A DNA stretch of 27,716 nucleotides from JBBQHX01 sp035306065 (GTDB lineage: Bacteria; Gemmatimonadota; Gemmatimonadetes; Gemmatimonadales; Gemmatimonadaceae): contig DATGOL010000075.1 in assembly GCA_035306065.1 (NCBI GenBank), positions 1 through 27,716 of the forward strand, read 5' to 3'. Position 1 is the stretch's first letter, and the number at the start of each line of letters is the position of its first letter. The position numbers and the translations under genes are program-made. A model generated the notes under the pieces. That model had not been told where the DNA came from. It was given only the letters and a program-made list of their open reading frames with translations, and made no database searches. This document shows, in pieces, positions 1 through 8,002 of this stretch.

Positions 1-69
1 ATTGGTGGCTTCCTTGCGCGTGACGTTCAGCTGCTCGCTGAGTGCGTCAATCATCTCCGCTCGATTCAT
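1..69 (-). CDS. HU/IHF-family DNA-binding protein, N-terminal fragment
   Basis: The first 23 codons are visible before the window edge and begin MNRAEMIDALSE, the usual opening of HU/IHF nucleoid proteins (helix 1 and the start of helix 2). These proteins bind and bend DNA as dimers in the nucleoid. The ATG at 67-69 is preceded by GGAGAC at a suitable distance, which supports the start. The DNA-binding beta-arms lie outside the window, so HU and IHF subunits cannot be told apart. Confidence 0.8.
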   Translation of the reverse strand, partial: MNRAEMIDALSEQLNVTRKEATN

Positions 70-326
70 GCTTGTCTCCAGGTGGTTGTGGACGGCTCGT
101 AAGAACTCCGTTGTCCGGAAGCGGCGCCAGTGATTGCCAGAGCAGCCGACACCCGGTACTACGCTGCTGCAATTGCATTACAGAATTGTGCCCGCATACT
201 CTGATGATTTCTACATCGAAACGCAACGGGGGCAAGCATAATTTCTGCCTGCTTGTTAAGGCTTTCTGCCGAAAATACGGCCATTTCCAGCCTGTTTGCC
301 TGCTTTCGGTTCCGCCCGCACGACCA
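70..326. other. Intergenic region between HU-type gene and lipoprotein gene
   Basis: This 257-bp stretch has no credible gene. It must hold the HU-type promoter, reading on the minus strand, but I see no convincing -35/-10 pair. It contains a perfect 10-bp palindrome, TGCAATTGCA, at 168-177. It is visibly more AT-rich around 175-290 than the surrounding coding DNA. Confidence 0.5.
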
Positions 327-890
327 TCAGCCCTGCGGAAGACCTCCGGACAGGGCAAGGGAAACTCGCTCAACCTGACGCGGACGGAATCCGTGGATGA
401 TGACAGCCATATTCCGGCTCGACACGATCACTGGCTGAGCGCCCACGGCCGACTCCAGCAGTGGAGCCTCACCCAGGCCTGCACCCTGGTTTGCTTCCGC
501 CGACGCGCGAGATACCGAGTCCGTGAAAATGAAAACCTGGGCTTCAGCGTCACCCACGAAGTATCGAGCACTGCTCACACTTCCGGCGGTCAGCACTGGA
601 GCACTGTCTGCCCGCTGTGGCGCCAACCCTGCACGCACGAGCCGATCCTCGACGCTGCAAATGCGCCATTCACCGCGCAACGGACAATCTGCTTCGGCCG
701 CGCCCAGCACACGAGTAGCGTTCTCGACTGCCCCTTCACGCGTTTCCGTTCCGGGTGCAGGAGTCGCAACCGCACGCTGGGCATTCTCGCTGTCGGCAGC
801 GCTGGATTCCCTGGCGGAATCGCCGCCACAGGCGATGAGAGCGGCTGCCGCCAGAATCATCCCCAGAGATCGCATATTGCTGAAACTCAT
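327..890 (-). CDS. Small putative lipoprotein, unknown function
   Basis: A protein of about 187 residues. Its N-terminus carries a short hydrophobic segment ending in the lipobox LIAC, so it is probably a lipoprotein facing the periplasm or outer membrane. After the cysteine comes a Ser/Ala/Glu-rich linker of about 40 residues, then a domain with two further cysteines (motifs DCPLRGEW and RICSVEDR) that could form a disulfide. I do not recognise the family. The ATG at 888-890 is chosen because the open frame upstream would put about 39 hydrophilic residues before the signal peptide; the ATG at 873-875 is the alternative. No strong ribosome-binding site is visible for either. Confidence 0.6.
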   Translation of the reverse strand: MSFSNMRSLGMILAAAALIACGGDSARESSAADSENAQRAVATPAPGTETREGAVENATRVLGAAEADCPLRGEWRICSVEDRLVRAGLAPQRADSAPVLTAGSVSSARYFVGDAEAQVFIFTDSVSRASAEANQGAGLGEAPLLESAVGAQPVIVSSRNMAVIIHGFRPRQVERVSLALSGGLPQG

Positions 891-1074
891 TGATAGTCGG
901 CCAGTCAGCGAGTGCGCGGATGTCATGAGTGCCTCGTTCCAACCGAATCCAATAATGGAGTGGTCAGGACTGGCGTCAAGCGCCGTCAGGCGAGCCAGGC
1001 CACGCAAACCGGATACTCCACGCTAGCGAAACAAGTGTTGCGAGAGCCTTCGGGCCTTCCACGGCGGCTGACGC

Positions 1075-1086
1075 CTGTCATGACAG
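1075..1086. repeat. 12-bp perfect palindrome
   Basis: CTGTCATGACAG reads the same on both strands. It lies about 20 bp beyond the stop codon of the P-type ATPase gene, in the 216-bp gap before the lipoprotein gene. It could be part of a transcript-end hairpin or an operator. No T-tract follows it. Confidence 0.4.
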
Positions 1087-1106
1087 CGTGGTGGCCGGGA
1101 TTTCCT

Positions 1107-3056
1107 TCATCCCACGTTTCGCGATGCTCTCAGCGCATTCACGATAACGGCCAGGTCTATTCCCTCCTGCACAAGGGCTCCAACGGCAGGCGGGATGTAA
1201 CCAAATGCAGCAAAGCCCATTGCAATGCCGCTCATCGCAAGGCCGGCCCAGATTGATTCGCGCGTAATGCGAAGCGTTCTCCTCGCCACCGCAATGCTCT
1301 CCGGAACACGGCGCAGATCGTCGCCGAGCAGCACTATGTCTGCGGACTCCGTGGCGATGCCGCCGCTGCCGGTGCCTACCGCCACCCCTACGGTGGCCGC
1401 GCTCAGGGCCGGCGCATCGTTGGTTCCATCGCCCACCATCAGCACGCGCAGGCCCCTGGCAATCATCTCCCGAATGGCCTGCACCTTTCCTTCCGGCAAC
1501 AAGTCTCCAACGGCGTTTGAAATGCCGACCGACCTCGCAATCGGTTCAACCGCTTCGAATCGATCGCCGGACAATACCATCATGTCGTCGATGCCCAGTT
1601 CCCGGAGAGCGGTGATGGCGTCTGGTGCATGTGAACGCGCGGCGTCTGCATAAATAACGACACCGGCCAGCTCACCATCGATCTCGACCACGGCGTGCAA
1701 CTCGTTCGGCGCGGTGAGCGCGTCGAGCCTGGCGATATCGTCGGGAGTCAGGGAGTTAGCCAGGTAGCTGCGAGACCCCACCTTCACGCTGCGGTCATTC
1801 ACGATACCTTCCACGCCCTGTCCCGGCACATCGCGAATTTCACGTGCGCGGGGCATTTCAAGCCCGGCCCCTGCAACGTGCTCTACGAAGGACGTGGCCA
1901 GCAGGTGCCCGGAGCCTCGCTCCACCGCGCCGCCAAGTGACAGCACTTCTGTCGTAGTCCAGTCACCGACAGTGCGAACGGCCGACACGTGCGGGCGCCC
2001 GAGCGTGAGCGTGCCGGTCTTGTCAAAGACTGCCGCGTTGACGGATGCCAGCAGCTCCATGGCCGTGCCGTGCCTCACGATCACCTGGCGCCTGGCGAGC
2101 CTGTTGATTCCACCGATGATCGCGATGGGAGCTGCCAGAATCAGCGGACAGGGTGTTGCGACCACAAGCACCGAGAGAACTCGCACGGGGTCTCGCGACA
2201 CCAGCCAGGTTACGACACAGACAACGATCGTGAATGGAGTGAACCACACGGCATAACGATCGGCCATGCGCTGGATGGGGGCCTTGCTGGCCTGTGCCGT
2301 GCGAACGAGCTCAACGATTCGCGCGTACTGGCTTTCGGACGCCGGTGCCGTTGCGCGTACGATGAGCGGACTCTCGCCGTTCGCCACGCCGCTTTGCAGC
2401 GTGTCACCGGGAACCACGCGCTGTGGAACGGGTTCTCCGGTAATGCGGGATGTGTCCACATGCGCGCTTCCCTCCATCACCTCGGCGTCGCAGGGAACGA
2501 GTTCGCCGGGGCGTATGAGCAGGAGGTCACCGACGGCCACTTCGTCCGAGGAAATGTCCAGGACGTTGTCGCCCTCGACGCGATGCGCCACGTTAGGCGC
2601 GGCCTCCTCGAGTGCCCGCACGGCCGCGGATGCCCTCCCCTCAGCCCAGCGCTCGAGCGCTTCGCCACCCGTCTGCATCAGCACCACGACGAGCCCGGCA
2701 AACGGCTCATCGAGCACCACCGCACCTACTATGGCCATGGAGGCCACCAGGTCCGCCGCCCACTTTCCGCGCAGTGCTCCCAGAAGCGTGCGGAACACCA
2801 CCGGCGCTCCTGCAATCGCCAGCAGCAGACGGGCCCACTCAGGCTTCACAAGGCCAAGTATGAGCGCTGTCAGGGCCACGACCGGCATAACGAGCGCCGG
2901 CAGTCGTTCGCGCGTGAACAGCGAACGAAGTCCGTGTGACCCGGGTGGTTTATGACCCGCGCCATTCCCTGCATGGTGCGGAGCCTGTTCGCTCAGCCCG
3001 GTGGCCTGGTACTGTGCTTCATTCGTTTTGGTAACCTGGCCGGGCTCTGCAGTCAT
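1107..3056 (-). CDS. P1B-type heavy-metal-translocating ATPase, TPC subtype
   Basis: About 649 residues. The P-type ATPase signatures are in order: actuator TGEP near 206, the membrane motif TPCPL near 301-305, the phosphorylated aspartate in DKTGTLT near 345, and GDGTNDAPAL near 542. ATP-driven metal export across the inner membrane is expected. The membrane motif is TPC rather than CPC or SPC, so the metal cannot be named. No N-terminal HMA domain is present; instead there is a His-containing tail (APHHAGNGAGHK). The usual SEHP nucleotide-site motif reads SGHLLA. The C-terminal helix carries QEGIDLAVIVNALRA, like the HEG...NALR helix of related pumps but with Gln for His. The ATG at 3054-3056 is chosen because an upstream start would abut the neighbour's terminator. 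Confidence 0.9.
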   Translation of the reverse strand: MTAEPGQVTKTNEAQYQATGLSEQAPHHAGNGAGHKPPGSHGLRSLFTRERLPALVMPVVALTALILGLVKPEWARLLLAIAGAPVVFRTLLGALRGKWAADLVASMAIVGAVVLDEPFAGLVVVLMQTGGEALERWAEGRASAAVRALEEAAPNVAHRVEGDNVLDISSDEVAVGDLLLIRPGELVPCDAEVMEGSAHVDTSRITGEPVPQRVVPGDTLQSGVANGESPLIVRATAPASESQYARIVELVRTAQASKAPIQRMADRYAVWFTPFTIVVCVVTWLVSRDPVRVLSVLVVATPCPLILAAPIAIIGGINRLARRQVIVRHGTAMELLASVNAAVFDKTGTLTLGRPHVSAVRTVGDWTTTEVLSLGGAVERGSGHLLATSFVEHVAGAGLEMPRAREIRDVPGQGVEGIVNDRSVKVGSRSYLANSLTPDDIARLDALTAPNELHAVVEIDGELAGVVIYADAARSHAPDAITALRELGIDDMMVLSGDRFEAVEPIARSVGISNAVGDLLPEGKVQAIREMIARGLRVLMVGDGTNDAPALSAATVGVAVGTGSGGIATESADIVLLGDDLRRVPESIAVARRTLRITRESIWAGLAMSGIAMGFAAFGYIPPAVGALVQEGIDLAVIVNALRASRNVG

Positions 3057-3090
3057 GTTCGCGAAGTTTCGGCTTGCAACAGTGAAGATT

Positions 3091-3120
3091 GAATTACCAG
3101 GAACACGAATACCTGTCCAA
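3091..3120 (-). promoter_or_regulatory. Candidate promoter of the P-type ATPase gene
   Basis: Read on the minus strand, TTGGAC (3120-3115) and TAATTC (3096-3091) are separated by 18 bp. They lie about 35 bp upstream of the chosen ATG and downstream of the OmpA terminator. The hexamers match the sigma-70 consensus only moderately, so this is a suggestion. Confidence 0.3.
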
Positions 3121-3206
3121 ACTTGGCCCGGCTGTTTGAAGTTTAGTCGGCGGCGCTCAGCAATCAGAGTGCGCTGGCTGGTGCATCGGCCTTCAGCTCG
3201 CAAAAG

Positions 3207-3246
3207 CGAACACCGCCCCGAACCTTGTGGCTCGGGGCGGTGTTCG
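3207..3246 (-). terminator. Rho-independent terminator of the OmpA-family gene
   Basis: Perfect 15-bp arms (3207-3221 and 3232-3246) surround a 10-nt loop. On the minus strand the hairpin is followed by CTTTTG, a short T-run. It sits 44 bp after the stop codon of the OmpA-family gene and insulates the downstream P-type ATPase gene. Confidence 0.85.
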
Positions 3247-3289
3247 CCGAGGGGATCACTGGCAGCGCGAGGGCTGCCGGGTGACTACC

Positions 3290-3928
3290 TCAGTTCATGT
3301 TGTTCTGCGTGATGCCGGCAGCTGCAGCGTCTGCAGCTTCGATCACGAACACAACGCGACGGTTCTTCTCGGCGCCGCTCTGGTCGCCCCACGCGCCTTC
3401 CACAACCTGACGGTTCTCACCGTAACCAACCGCGCGCAGGTTCATGCCATCCAGGCCCTGCTCGACGAGCAGGTTGCGAACGTTCTCCGCACGCTCCTGC
3501 GAGAGGCGCTGGTTGTAGGTGGAAGAACCAGCCGGATCGGCAAAGCCTTCAACCGTGATCGTTGCATTCGGGTAGTAACGGCCGGCTACGTCTGCAAAGC
3601 GCTCCAGACCAGCGCGATCCTCGGCACGAACGTTCGCGTCGTCAAACGCAAAGTTAACCGGGAAGGCGAAGCGCATTCCATTCTCCATGGCCGTGATGCG
3701 CGCGCCGAACTCCTCGCGCAGGCCCTGCAGGTCGCTGCGAAGCGCAGCAATGTCGGTACGAAGAGCCTCGTCACCCGCGATGCGCTCCTGGCGCTCCGTG
3801 GCGATTTCCGCGGAGAGCTCGGTGCGTACGGCACCGGTCTGCTCGCGAACAAAACCCTTGGTGGCGCAGCCTGAAAGAAGGCCGGCGCTGATGAGGCCCA
3901 TGCTGATTGTACGAAGATCGAGTGCCAT
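3290..3928 (-). CDS. OmpA-family peptidoglycan-binding lipoprotein
   Basis: 212 residues. The signal peptide ends in the lipobox LLSGC, with the lipidated cysteine at position 21. Residues about 25-85 are charged and heptad-like, probably a coiled coil. Residues about 90-200 form an OmpA_C domain with the motif GFADPAGSSTYNQRLSQERA, containing the Asp and Arg that bind diaminopimelate in this family. The likely role is to anchor the outer membrane to peptidoglycan, as in Pal. The ATG is preceded by GGAG about 10 nt upstream. It appears to be transcribed alone, with its own terminator and a regulatory region holding three CRP/FNR-like dyads. No Tol genes lie beside it, so I do not call it pal. 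Confidence 0.88.
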   Translation of the reverse strand: MALDLRTISMGLISAGLLSGCATKGFVREQTGAVRTELSAEIATERQERIAGDEALRTDIAALRSDLQGLREEFGARITAMENGMRFAFPVNFAFDDANVRAEDRAGLERFADVAGRYYPNATITVEGFADPAGSSTYNQRLSQERAENVRNLLVEQGLDGMNLRAVGYGENRQVVEGAWGDQSGAEKNRRVVFVIEAADAAAAGITQNNMN

Positions 3929-3995
3929 AACCGCGTTGCTCCGTTAATGAGAATCGCCTGTGCTGCGAGGTCGCTTGCCCGCGTTAAGGGCGAAA

Positions 3996-4001
3996 TGTGT
4001 A
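3996..4001 (-). promoter_or_regulatory. Candidate -10 element for the OmpA-family gene
   Basis: Read on the minus strand, TACACA lies 68 bp upstream of the ATG. If it were the -10 box, the start site would be near 3989 and the nearest dyad would be centred near -39.5, close to the class II position of CRP-type activators. No good -35 box is visible, which would fit an activator-dependent promoter. This is inference. Confidence 0.25.
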
Positions 4002-4020
4002 CCGCGACGCCTAAAACGCG

Positions 4021-4036
4021 AGTGAGCGGCCTCACA
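4021..4036. promoter_or_regulatory. CRP/FNR-like dyad, site 1
   Basis: AGTGA-N6-TCACA. It has the GTGA-N6-TCAC core recognised by many CRP/FNR-family regulators. It is the dyad nearest to the OmpA-family gene, whose start codon is about 93 bp away. Confidence 0.5.
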
Positions 4037-4061
4037 TAGAAGCCGATTTCCTTTCGTACTG

Positions 4062-4077
4062 CGTGAGCACCGTCACG
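4062..4077. promoter_or_regulatory. CRP/FNR-like dyad, site 2
   Basis: CGTGA-N6-TCACG, a symmetric version of the same core. Its centre is 41 bp from site 1 and 30 bp from site 3. Confidence 0.5.
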
Positions 4078-4091
4078 ATGCGGCCCCCTGT

Positions 4092-4107
4092 TGTGACTAC
4101 TCTCACA
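4092..4107. promoter_or_regulatory. CRP/FNR-like dyad, site 3
   Basis: TGTGA-N6-TCACA, identical to the consensus half-sites of E. coli CRP. It lies about 56 bp beyond the stop codon of the SDR gene and upstream of the OmpA-family gene, so the OmpA gene is the probable target. Confidence 0.55.
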
Positions 4108-4163
4108 GGAAACGCGTGCGGTAGGGGCGAAACGAGGTGCCTGTTGCAGGCTCAACCGGGCTG

Positions 4164-5006
4164 TTACGCGCCCCCACTCTTGCGCGCTAACCACTCGCCG
4201 CCGTCTACAACCAGAATCTCGCCCGTTATCCATGAGCCGGCCGGCGACACGAGAAACGCAACCGCGTTGCCGATATCGCGCGGATCCCCCCATCTGCCCA
4301 GCGGGATTCCCTTGCGACCCTGGGCAAGCATTGCTTCTTCAGCTGCGAATACGGCCTCAGCGGAACTGCCCGGTGGCGGACTGAATGCCTTTCGAACTCC
4401 CTCGGTAGGCACGGGACCCGGCGCAACCGCATTGACCCTCACCGCGTGAGGCGCCCACTCCACCGCAAGTGTCCTCGTTAGTGCATCTATGCCGGACTTT
4501 GCCGCAACCGCATGCGCCATCTGCGGCCACGCACCGTAGTGCAGCGTCATGGAAACGCTCACGATGCTGCCGCCTCCCGAATCGCGTATGTGCGGCAGAG
4601 CTGCCTGCGAGCAGAAGAAAGTACCGTACAGGTCAATCTCCACCACGCTTCGCCAGGCGTTTGGGCTCAGATCTTCGGACGGCGCGTAGAAGTTGCCCGC
4701 GGCGTTGTTCACGAGAGTATGCAGGGCGCCATGGGTATCCCGCACTTCCTGCATTACTGCGGATACACGCTCCGGATCCCTCACATCCAGCTGGTGCGCA
4801 GTCGCGGTAATGCCCTGCTCCGCCAGGCGGTCTACCGCCTTCGAAAGCCTCTCCTGCTTGCGACTGGCAAGCGCAATCCTGCAACCGAGCGATCCCAGCG
4901 ACTCCGCAATACCGAAGCCGATACCGGAACCGCCACCCGTTACGAGCGCCACCTGCCCGGCGAGCACATCTGGCCTGAAGATCTCGGACGCGAGCGGAGC
5001 GGGCAT
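4164..5006 (-). CDS. SDR oxidoreductase, 2,4-dienoyl-CoA reductase-like
   Basis: About 280 residues with the Rossmann cofactor motif TGGGSGIG, the NNAAGN motif, and the substrate-side sequence AKSGIDALTRTLAVEW. The classical YxxxK catalytic pair is replaced by HAVAAK, as in peroxisomal-type 2,4-dienoyl-CoA reductases (DECR2) and their bacterial relatives. This argues for an NADPH-dependent role in oxidation of unsaturated fatty acyl-CoAs; the substrate assignment is inference. The end (ITGEILVVDGGEW) is typical of SDRs. The ATG at 5004-5006 places the Rossmann fold near residue 17; upstream starts up to 5126 are possible. It follows rnhB by about 140 bp and may belong to the same transcript. 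Confidence 0.8.
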   Translation of the reverse strand: MPAPLASEIFRPDVLAGQVALVTGGGSGIGFGIAESLGSLGCRIALASRKQERLSKAVDRLAEQGITATAHQLDVRDPERVSAVMQEVRDTHGALHTLVNNAAGNFYAPSEDLSPNAWRSVVEIDLYGTFFCSQAALPHIRDSGGGSIVSVSMTLHYGAWPQMAHAVAAKSGIDALTRTLAVEWAPHAVRVNAVAPGPVPTEGVRKAFSPPPGSSAEAVFAAEEAMLAQGRKGIPLGRWGDPRDIGNAVAFLVSPAGSWITGEILVVDGGEWLARKSGGA

Positions 5007-5144
5007 TGTTCTGGGACTGGAGGTCAAGTGGGTGTAACCGGTACTCCGGCGGTTGATACTATCGCTACCTCGACTGCGCCGGCCGGAAGCATGTGTTGCG
5101 CTGCGTGTCCATTCTCGAACGGCCACCCACCGCGTAGCAGCGCA

Positions 5145-5795
5145 TCATTCTCCGTCGGGAGCAAGCTCCAGTTCCAGCTGGCGCGAGATGCCGAACGTGG
5201 TACGATGGTGCGGAGTGCGACCGCACCTCAGGAGCGCCTCACGATGCTCCGCCGTTCCGTAACCTGAGTTGCGCTCCCAGCCATAGTCCCGATGGCGGGC
5301 GGCGAGCCTGCTCATAAGGTCATCCCGGGTAACCTTCGCAATGATGGATGCGCATGCAATGCTGTAGCAAGTGGCGTCACCGCCAACTACTGCAGTGTGC
5401 TCGAAGCCGAGGTTCTGTACGGGCCTGCCGTCAACCAGTATGTGGTGCGGAGCCTCCGGCATCCGCCTCACGATCCGATCCAGTGCGCGTCGCATGGCCA
5501 GGGTGGTGGCGCGCAGAATGTTCAGCCGGTCGATCTCGCGTACGCTTGCCGCCGCAACTCCAACTGCAAGCGCGCGTTCACCGATCAGGGCGGCGAGCCT
5601 TTCGCGTTCGGCTGCCGAGAGCTTCTTGGAGTCTGCCACTCCGCGGATGCATCGGGCGTCGGGCGACATGACAATGGCACATGCGACAACGGGACCCGCG
5701 AGAGGGCCCCGTCCAACTTCATCAATACCGGCAATCAGCCACTGCCCTGACGACCGGAACTCCCGCTCCAGGCGGCTCCAGCGGTCTGCGGCCAC
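5145..5795 (-). CDS. rnhB: Ribonuclease HII
   Basis: About 216 residues. Family motifs are clear: GIDEVGRGPLAGPV near the N-terminus (two of the metal-binding acidic residues), ADSKKLS, LVDGRP, and CASIIAKVTRD with a further catalytic aspartate. The enzyme cuts RNA in RNA-DNA hybrids and removes misincorporated ribonucleotides. The GTG at 5793-5795, just after the rplS stop, is chosen because earlier starts would overlap rplS heavily; it gives a family-typical length. It closes the ribosomal block, an arrangement common in bacteria. Confidence 0.93.
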   Translation of the reverse strand: MAADRWSRLEREFRSSGQWLIAGIDEVGRGPLAGPVVACAIVMSPDARCIRGVADSKKLSAAERERLAALIGERALAVGVAAASVREIDRLNILRATTLAMRRALDRIVRRMPEAPHHILVDGRPVQNLGFEHTAVVGGDATCYSIACASIIAKVTRDDLMSRLAARHRDYGWERNSGYGTAEHREALLRCGRTPHHRTTFGISRQLELELAPDGE

Positions 5796-5799
5796 GACG

Positions 5800-6171
5800 T
5801 CAGGACCGGCTTGCCTCGCCCTGCGGACGTACCTTGCGCTCGCGAATACGAGCTGCCTTACCCGTGAGGTTGCGCAGATAGAAGAGCTTCGCACGACGCA
5901 CGCGGCCACGACGCACGACCTTGATGTCGGCGAGCATGGGGCTGTGCACCGGGAAGATGCGCTCTACTCCAACGCCATTGGAAATCTTGCGGACGGTGAA
6001 AGTCTCGCTGACACCACTGCCGCGGCGCGCAATGCAGACGCCTTCAAAGGCCTGCAGGCGCTCCTTCTCGCCCTCACGCACACGCACGTGGACACGAAGA
6101 GTGTCGCCGGAGCGGAAGCTCGGCACGTCGGAGCGAAGGAATTCCTTCTGGGTTTCTATAAACGGATGCAT
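5800..6171 (-). CDS. rplS: 50S ribosomal protein L19
   Basis: 123 residues, the normal length. It shows the L19 pattern: FRSGDTLRVHVRVREGEKER, then FEGVCIARRG, then VERIFPVHSPMLADIKVVRRG and AKLFYLRNLTGKAARI. The protein lies at the interface of the ribosomal subunits. It is downstream of trmD, as in most bacteria, and separated from it by 83 bp holding a small hairpin. The next gene, rnhB, begins a few bases after its stop. Confidence 0.96.
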   Translation of the reverse strand: MHPFIETQKEFLRSDVPSFRSGDTLRVHVRVREGEKERLQAFEGVCIARRGSGVSETFTVRKISNGVGVERIFPVHSPMLADIKVVRRGRVRRAKLFYLRNLTGKAARIRERKVRPQGEASRS

Positions 6172-6191
6172 GGCCTACGACCGCGATAAAG

Positions 6192-6210
6192 GTTCTGGCT
6201 GGGACAGAAC
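6192..6210 (-). promoter_or_regulatory. rplS: Small hairpin in the rplS leader
   Basis: Perfect 6-bp arms (GTTCTG at 6192-6197 and CAGAAC at 6205-6210) flank a 7-nt loop about 20 bp upstream of the rplS start. It may be a leader structure controlling L19 synthesis, or incidental. No T-run follows on the minus strand. Confidence 0.3.
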
Positions 6211-6254
6211 GCCTAAGTTAAGGGGCTCGGGGCCCGTATGGTAGGGGTCTCGGA

Positions 6255-6974
6255 TTACCCGTCCGACTCCCCGCGCTCCATTCCAGCCCGCCACTCGGCA
6301 ATCCGCTTGTGGTCGCCCGAGAGCAGCACCGGCGGCACGTCCAGGCCGCGATAACTCGCCGGCCGGGTGTAGCTCGGCGCACTCACACCGCGCCCCCAGA
6401 ACGAATCCGTTCGCGCGCTATCCAGGTCGCTCATGGCTCCCGGCAGCAACCGCACTGTCGCATCCACAACGCAGAGTGCAGCCGGCTCCCCCCCGCTCAG
6501 AACGAACTCGCCGAGCGACAGTTCCTCGGTGGCCAGATGCTCCGCCACCCGCTGGTCCACGTCCTTGTAATGGCCGCAGAGCAGCGTGAGTTCGCTTCCC
6601 GAGGCATAGCGCACGGCGTCCTGCTGCGAAAAAGTTCGTCCGCGCGGGGACAGGAGCACGATGGGCTCTCTGGCGCCGAGCGACTCTACTGCCTCGAAGA
6701 ACGGCTCGGGCTTCATCACCATGCCCGGTCCGCCGCCGAACGGATAGTCGTCTACCGTGCGATGCCTGTCGTGCGTGAAATCCCGCAGATCCACCACGTT
6801 GTACACAACGCTCCCCGCCGCACGCGCGCGCTGGGGAATGCTGATGTCCAGCGGCATGGTGAAGAACTGCGGGAAGATGGTGACGATGTTGATGACGAGC
6901 GGCTTGTCGCGGGGAATCGCGTCGCGATGCGTGGGATCGTCAACTGGCTGGGTGTCGTGCCCGGATTCGGACAT
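6255..6974 (-). CDS. trmD: tRNA (guanine-37-N1)-methyltransferase
   Basis: 239 residues with the SPOUT/TrmD signatures: VINIVTIFPQFF at the start, YPFGGGPGMVMKPEP, LLSPRG, LLCGHYKDVDQRV, SLGEFVLSGGEPAA and the C-terminal SGDHKRIAEWR. It uses S-adenosylmethionine, bound in a trefoil knot, to methylate G37 next to the anticodon, which prevents frameshifting. About 25 residues precede the conserved core, so the true start could be slightly inside. It begins four bases after the rimM stop, so the two are probably translationally coupled. Confidence 0.96.
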   Translation of the reverse strand: MSESGHDTQPVDDPTHRDAIPRDKPLVINIVTIFPQFFTMPLDISIPQRARAAGSVVYNVVDLRDFTHDRHRTVDDYPFGGGPGMVMKPEPFFEAVESLGAREPIVLLSPRGRTFSQQDAVRYASGSELTLLCGHYKDVDQRVAEHLATEELSLGEFVLSGGEPAALCVVDATVRLLPGAMSDLDSARTDSFWGRGVSAPSYTRPASYRGLDVPPVLLSGDHKRIAEWRAGMERGESDG

Positions 6975-6977
6975 CGG

Positions 6978-7508
6978 TCAGTCCAGCAGACCGTCAGGCG
7001 GCGCAACCACCACCACCCGCGCCTCACGATCCACGCTGGTCACCACGCGGTCGTTGAACGGAATCATCACCGTGCCATTCTCCCGCCTCACGTCAATCGC
7101 GAGCCCCTGCGGAAGTTCGTACGTGTCGATCACGGTGCCCACCGGCGTGCCGTCAGGCAGCCGAACCTGCATGCCCGGAAGCTCGTGGTGGTACACCTCG
7201 CCCTCTTCCAGCGGTGACAGTTCCGCGGACGGCACAAGGAGAAAGCGCCCGCGCCACAGCTCGGCTGCGCTGCGATCGCTGACCTCGTTGAACGAAATGA
7301 TCAGCCCGCCCTTGAAAGGCGAGCTGCGCTGCACGTGAAGCTCTCCGTCGGATAGCACGACAGGGTTTACACTACCCCCGAAAAGGCGACGGCCGGACGC
7401 GAATACCGCGTCCGGCTCGTCTGTAAGCACTTCCACGGCCATTTCGCCGCGAAGTCCATGCGCATTCCGAACGCGGCCCACGACCAGCAGGTCGTGCGGC
7501 GCCGTCAC
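6978..7508 (-). CDS. rimM: 16S rRNA processing protein RimM
   Basis: About 176 residues. It shows the RimM N-terminal domain (LLVVGRVRNAHGLRGEMAVE) and a C-terminal PRC-barrel (YHHELPGMQVRLPDGTPVGTV, VMIPF). RimM helps mature the 30S head and contacts S19. The GTG at 7506-7508 is chosen because it lies one base after the rpsP stop codon and directly precedes the conserved domain; an upstream in-frame start would overlap rpsP deeply. Confidence 0.93.
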   Translation of the reverse strand: MTAPHDLLVVGRVRNAHGLRGEMAVEVLTDEPDAVFASGRRLFGGSVNPVVLSDGELHVQRSSPFKGGLIISFNEVSDRSAAELWRGRFLLVPSAELSPLEEGEVYHHELPGMQVRLPDGTPVGTVIDTYELPQGLAIDVRRENGTVMIPFNDRVVTSVDREARVVVVAPPDGLLD

Positions 7509-7509
7509 G

Positions 7510-7848
7510 TCAGGCTTCCGCCTCGGCCTGCGTTTCGTCTTCCGAGCGCTCTGCAAGCGGAACGGCTGCTGCGCTGAGCCTGGATGCCAGGCGCTGCTCG
7601 TGGCGCTGCTTGAGCACTCCTGCCCTGCGCAGCAGCGACCGGGCCGTGTCGGACGGCTGTGCTCCAACACTCAGCCAGTAGAGGGCGCGCTCTGCCTGCA
7701 CATTCAGACCGCCTTCGGTTGCACGCGGATCGTACTGACCGATCACCTCGATGAACTTGCCATCGCGCGGACTGCGCGAATCGGCAACTACCAGGCGATA
7801 GATGGGAGCCTTCTTCCGGCCAATACGGCGGAGTCGAATCCGAACCAT
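7510..7848 (-). CDS. rpsP: 30S ribosomal protein S16
   Basis: 112 residues. It begins MVRIRLRRIGRKKAPIYRLV, followed by SRSPRDGKFIEVIGQYDP and ALYWLSVGAQPSDT, all typical of S16, with a variable Ala/Glu-rich tail. The ATG at 7846-7848 has GAGG a few bases upstream. It is the first gene of the rpsP-rimM-trmD-rplS-rnhB series; ffh lies 154 bp upstream on the same strand. Confidence 0.96.
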   Translation of the reverse strand: MVRIRLRRIGRKKAPIYRLVVADSRSPRDGKFIEVIGQYDPRATEGGLNVQAERALYWLSVGAQPSDTARSLLRRAGVLKQRHEQRLASRLSAAAVPLAERSEDETQAEAEA

Positions 7849-8002
7849 TGATTCCTCTTCTGAACTGAGTTGATCACTGCCCCCGGCTCCTCGCGCAATC
7901 GGCATTTCCGACCCGCGCCGGGTTGTACGACAACGGACACAAACTAACTGTCATCCTGCATGGGAGAAGCGAGTGTCAGGATCTGCCCCAACCCCCTGCC
8001 AG

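Noticed and set aside
42..893. Long plus-strand open frame over the first genes
   Set aside because: It runs antisense to the HU-type start and the lipoprotein gene, and its product is Arg/Cys/His/Ser-rich with no recognisable domain, as expected for a shadow frame.
3057..3203. Upstream extension of the P-type ATPase to 3203
   Set aside because: It would start 4 bp from the OmpA terminator, leaving no promoter, and adds residues without resemblance to the family.
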